64,000 nucleotides of DNA from Halapricum desulfuricans (GTDB taxonomy: Archaea > Halobacteriota > Halobacteria > Halobacteriales > Haloarculaceae). The notes beneath the pieces are model-generated. The model worked only from the letters and a program-made list of their open reading frames with translations. It ran no database searches and was not told where the DNA came from. The stretch spans positions 1,984,001 to 2,048,000 of the forward strand of contig NZ_CP064791.1 of NCBI RefSeq assembly GCF_017094465.1, read 5' to 3'. This document shows, piece by piece, positions 62,314 to 64,000 of this stretch; within the stretch, counting starts at the first letter, position 1; every line of letters starts with the position of its first letter. Position numbers and translations under genes: made by a program.

Positions 62314-64000
62314 TCATCGCAACTGATAGAACCGGAGCCCGGAGAATCGGAGCACGACGATGGTGACGAACATCAGCCCCACGAAGACGACGGAGATGGC
62401 GGACACGAACTCCAGATCAGCGTAATTTCGCCACTGCAGGAAGATGACGACCGAGACAGTTTCAGTTCCGCGAGTGTAGGTCATAATCGGGATCGTGAGC
62501 AGCCGGAAGATGTGGATGAAGAGATAGAAGAGGATGACGCCGATGGTCGTCCGAAACAGCGGCAGGAAGACTTCACGGATCTGCTGGAACCAACTCGCAC
62601 CGTGTATTCGGGCAGATTCTTCCAGTTCGTGGTGTATTTGGACGATATTCCCGACAGCGATTCGCGAAGTGACTGGGAGGAAGACGACGACACTGCCGAG
62701 CATGATGATCCACAGCGTCCCGTAGATGTCCAGGAGGGGGTGTATCTTCCCGAGCCAGAGATACGTGAAGACGACCGCGGCCCCGAGGATGATGCTCGGG
62801 ATCGCAAGCGGCGCCAGCGAGAGGAAATCGACGAAGCCCCGGAACCGATACTCGGTCCGCTCGGTGTAGTACGCCAGGAACGTGACCAGTATCGTGCCCA
62901 GGATAGCGCCGCCGATGCCGATGACGAGACTGTTCGTGAACGCCCGCCGGACGAGTTCGGAGCCGAACACCTCGGCGTAGTGTGACAGGGTGAGGGCGCT
63001 CAGATCGACGTGACCGACCCACACGTCGTGCAGCGAGGCGAGGGCCATAACACCGAGCGGGAGGATCCAGAAGACGAACAACACACACCAGAGCGCCCCG
63101 GCGATCGGCCATCGCCAGTTCCCGAGGTCCCACTGTCTGGTCTGGTAGCCCTCTCCGCTGATCGTCATGAACGCCTCCGTTCGAGCGGTGACCTTCCGGT
63201 AGTACCAGACCAGTACGACCGTCACGGCGAGTAGACTCATGGACAGGGCAGCAGCCCCGCCGTACTGGGGCGGGACAGTGCCGGTGATCGACAGCCAGAT
63301 CTTGGTCGCGTAGACGTGGAACTGTTCGGGGGCCCCGAGGATCGCGACGACCGCGAACTCCCCGAGGCTGATGATGAACGTGAGCAAGACGGCCGAGAGG
63401 ATGGCCGGCTTGATCAGCGGAAACGTCACCGATCGGAGCGTCTGGAGTGGGCTGGCACCGTAGATCCGTGCGATCTCCTCGTAGGTCGCGTCCATGTCCT
63501 GCAACGCGGGCACGGTCAGCAAGTAGAAGGTCGTCGTCGAGTTGATCCCGACGATGAGGACGATCCAGTGGGGTGTGTAGATGTTGAACGGCGGGGAGTG
63601 CAACCCGAACAGATCCATGAGCGTGGTCGTCACCAGCCCGCTGTGTGGACCGAAGGTGACGATGTACATCATCGCGAACATGAAACTCGGAATGGCGTAG
63701 GGAGAGAGGATGACCAGTTCCATCCAGCCTTTCGTCGGGACGTTCGTGCGGGCCATGAGCCATGCGAACATGAGACCGAAGAACCCGGCGATACAGGTGA
63801 CGCCGAGACCGACCAGAACGGAGTTCAGAAAGAGACGGTACGTCTCGATCGATGAGTAGACTGCCTGGTAGTTCCGGAGCGTGAACGACGCATCGAACTG
63901 GCCGGGCCACCCGGACCAGACGCTCGTCCAGACCAGAAACACGACCGGCGACAGGACGAGAAAACCGACGAGACCGACGCCGACACCCAGTAGCAGCCGT
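62314..64000 (-). CDS. Two-domain ABC transporter permease (FbpB/ThiP-like), 5' end beyond the window
   Basis: The frame reaches the right edge; the part to the left of 63942 is complete for 542 residues and continues upstream through another hydrophobic run (LLLGVGVGLVGFLVLSPVV), so the N-terminus lies outside. Two binding-protein-dependent permease domains each have an EAA-type loop: EEIARIYGASPLQTLR and EESARIHGASWFQQIREVF. About eleven helices are visible. Such fused permeases import ferric iron, thiamine or other small solutes with a binding protein and an ATPase; these genes would be further right. The unexported binding-fold proteins nearby may or may not belong with it. Confidence 0.88.
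   Translation of the reverse strand, partial: RLLLGVGVGLVGFLVLSPVVFLVWTSVWSGWPGQFDASFTLRNYQAVYSSIETYRLFLNSVLVGLGVTCIAGFFGLMFAWLMARTNVPTKGWMELVILSPYAIPSFMFAMMYIVTFGPHSGLVTTTLMDLFGLHSPPFNIYTPHWIVLIVGINSTTTFYLLTVPALQDMDATYEEIARIYGASPLQTLRSVTFPLIKPAILSAVLLTFIISLGEFAVVAILGAPEQFHVYATKIWLSITGTVPPQYGGAAALSMSLLAVTVVLVWYYRKVTARTEAFMTISGEGYQTRQWDLGNWRWPIAGALWCVLFVFWILPLGVMALASLHDVWVGHVDLSALTLSHYAEVFGSELVRRAFTNSLVIGIGGAILGTILVTFLAYYTERTEYRFRGFVDFLSLAPLAIPSIILGAAVVFTYLWLGKIHPLLDIYGTLWIIMLGSVVVFLPVTSRIAVGNIVQIHHELEESARIHGASWFQQIREVFLPLFRTTIGVILFYLFIHIFRLLTIPIMTYTRGTETVSVVIFLQWRNYADLEFVSAISVVFVGLMFVTIVVLRFSGLRFYQLR

Noticed and set aside
1-64000. Insertion sequences, CRISPR arrays or prophage
   Set aside because: No transposase, integrase, tandem spacer-repeat or phage structural gene was seen; the tRNAs show no adjacent direct-repeat copy of their 3' ends.

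Overview
The window is chromosomal DNA from a haloarchaeon (class Halobacteria). The evidence is the high GC content, the very acidic proteins, archaeal ribosomal and RNA polymerase genes (uS13-uS4-uS11-Rpo3, eL18, Rpo10, Rpo6), a class I lysyl-tRNA synthetase, Hel308 and KEOPS Cgi121, archaeal TATA boxes about 26-30 nt before several start codons (leaderless transcripts), and HTH_10 (bacterio-opsin-activator type) regulators. The cell can probably respire anaerobically on sulfur oxyanions, DMSO or TMAO. Species cannot be settled by eye.

Layout. 1-489: 5' part of a PAS sensor gene, cut by the window edge. 722-7131: respiratory molybdoenzyme module 1 (Fe-S subunit, NrfD anchor, large tetrathionate-reductase-like catalytic subunit, TorD-like chaperone), in the ttrBCA order. 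7191-13176, minus strand: module 2 (HTH_10 regulator, small protein, catalytic subunit, Fe-S subunit, small membrane protein, cytochrome b, chaperone). 13491-23391: small haloarchaeal proteins, a flippase-like membrane protein, ThiL, a site-2 protease, a MobB-MoaE fusion, UMP kinase, lysyl-tRNA synthetase and Mrp. 23562-31476: moaA, then module 3 (regulator, small protein, catalytic subunit, Fe-S subunit, NrfD anchor, chaperone), whose order matches dmsREABCD of Halobacterium, then a third HTH_10 regulator.

31924-37986: tRNA-Ser, the uS13/uS4/uS11/Rpo3 genes, tRNA-Leu, eL18/uL13/uS9, Rpo10, Rpo6, enolase and uS2. 38077-45954: an RND exporter, a riboflavin-pathway reductase, a PaaB-like rSAM-partner protein with a pseudo-radical-SAM/SPASM protein, a PHP protein, an asparagine-synthase-like protein and a GNAT. 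46232-52242: gltBD. 52345-60090: a UDG-family protein, EngB, a DUF389 protein, a NOG1-like GTPase, a lipoprotein, a ferredoxin, Hel308 and Cgi121. 60128-64000: two paralogous periplasmic-binding-fold proteins without signal peptides and a two-domain ABC permease cut by the window end.

How it works together. The first 31 kb is a molybdoenzyme region: three reductases with different molybdenum-ligand signatures and electron inputs (two NrfD, one cytochrome b), one TorD-like chaperone each, cofactor genes (moaA, mobB-moaE) among them and Cys-rich regulators beside them. The most intriguing signal is a roughly 40-residue mini-domain that recurs in all three modules: as a stand-alone protein in two, fused to the Fe-S subunit in the third, and as a degenerate copy inside that module's catalytic subunit.
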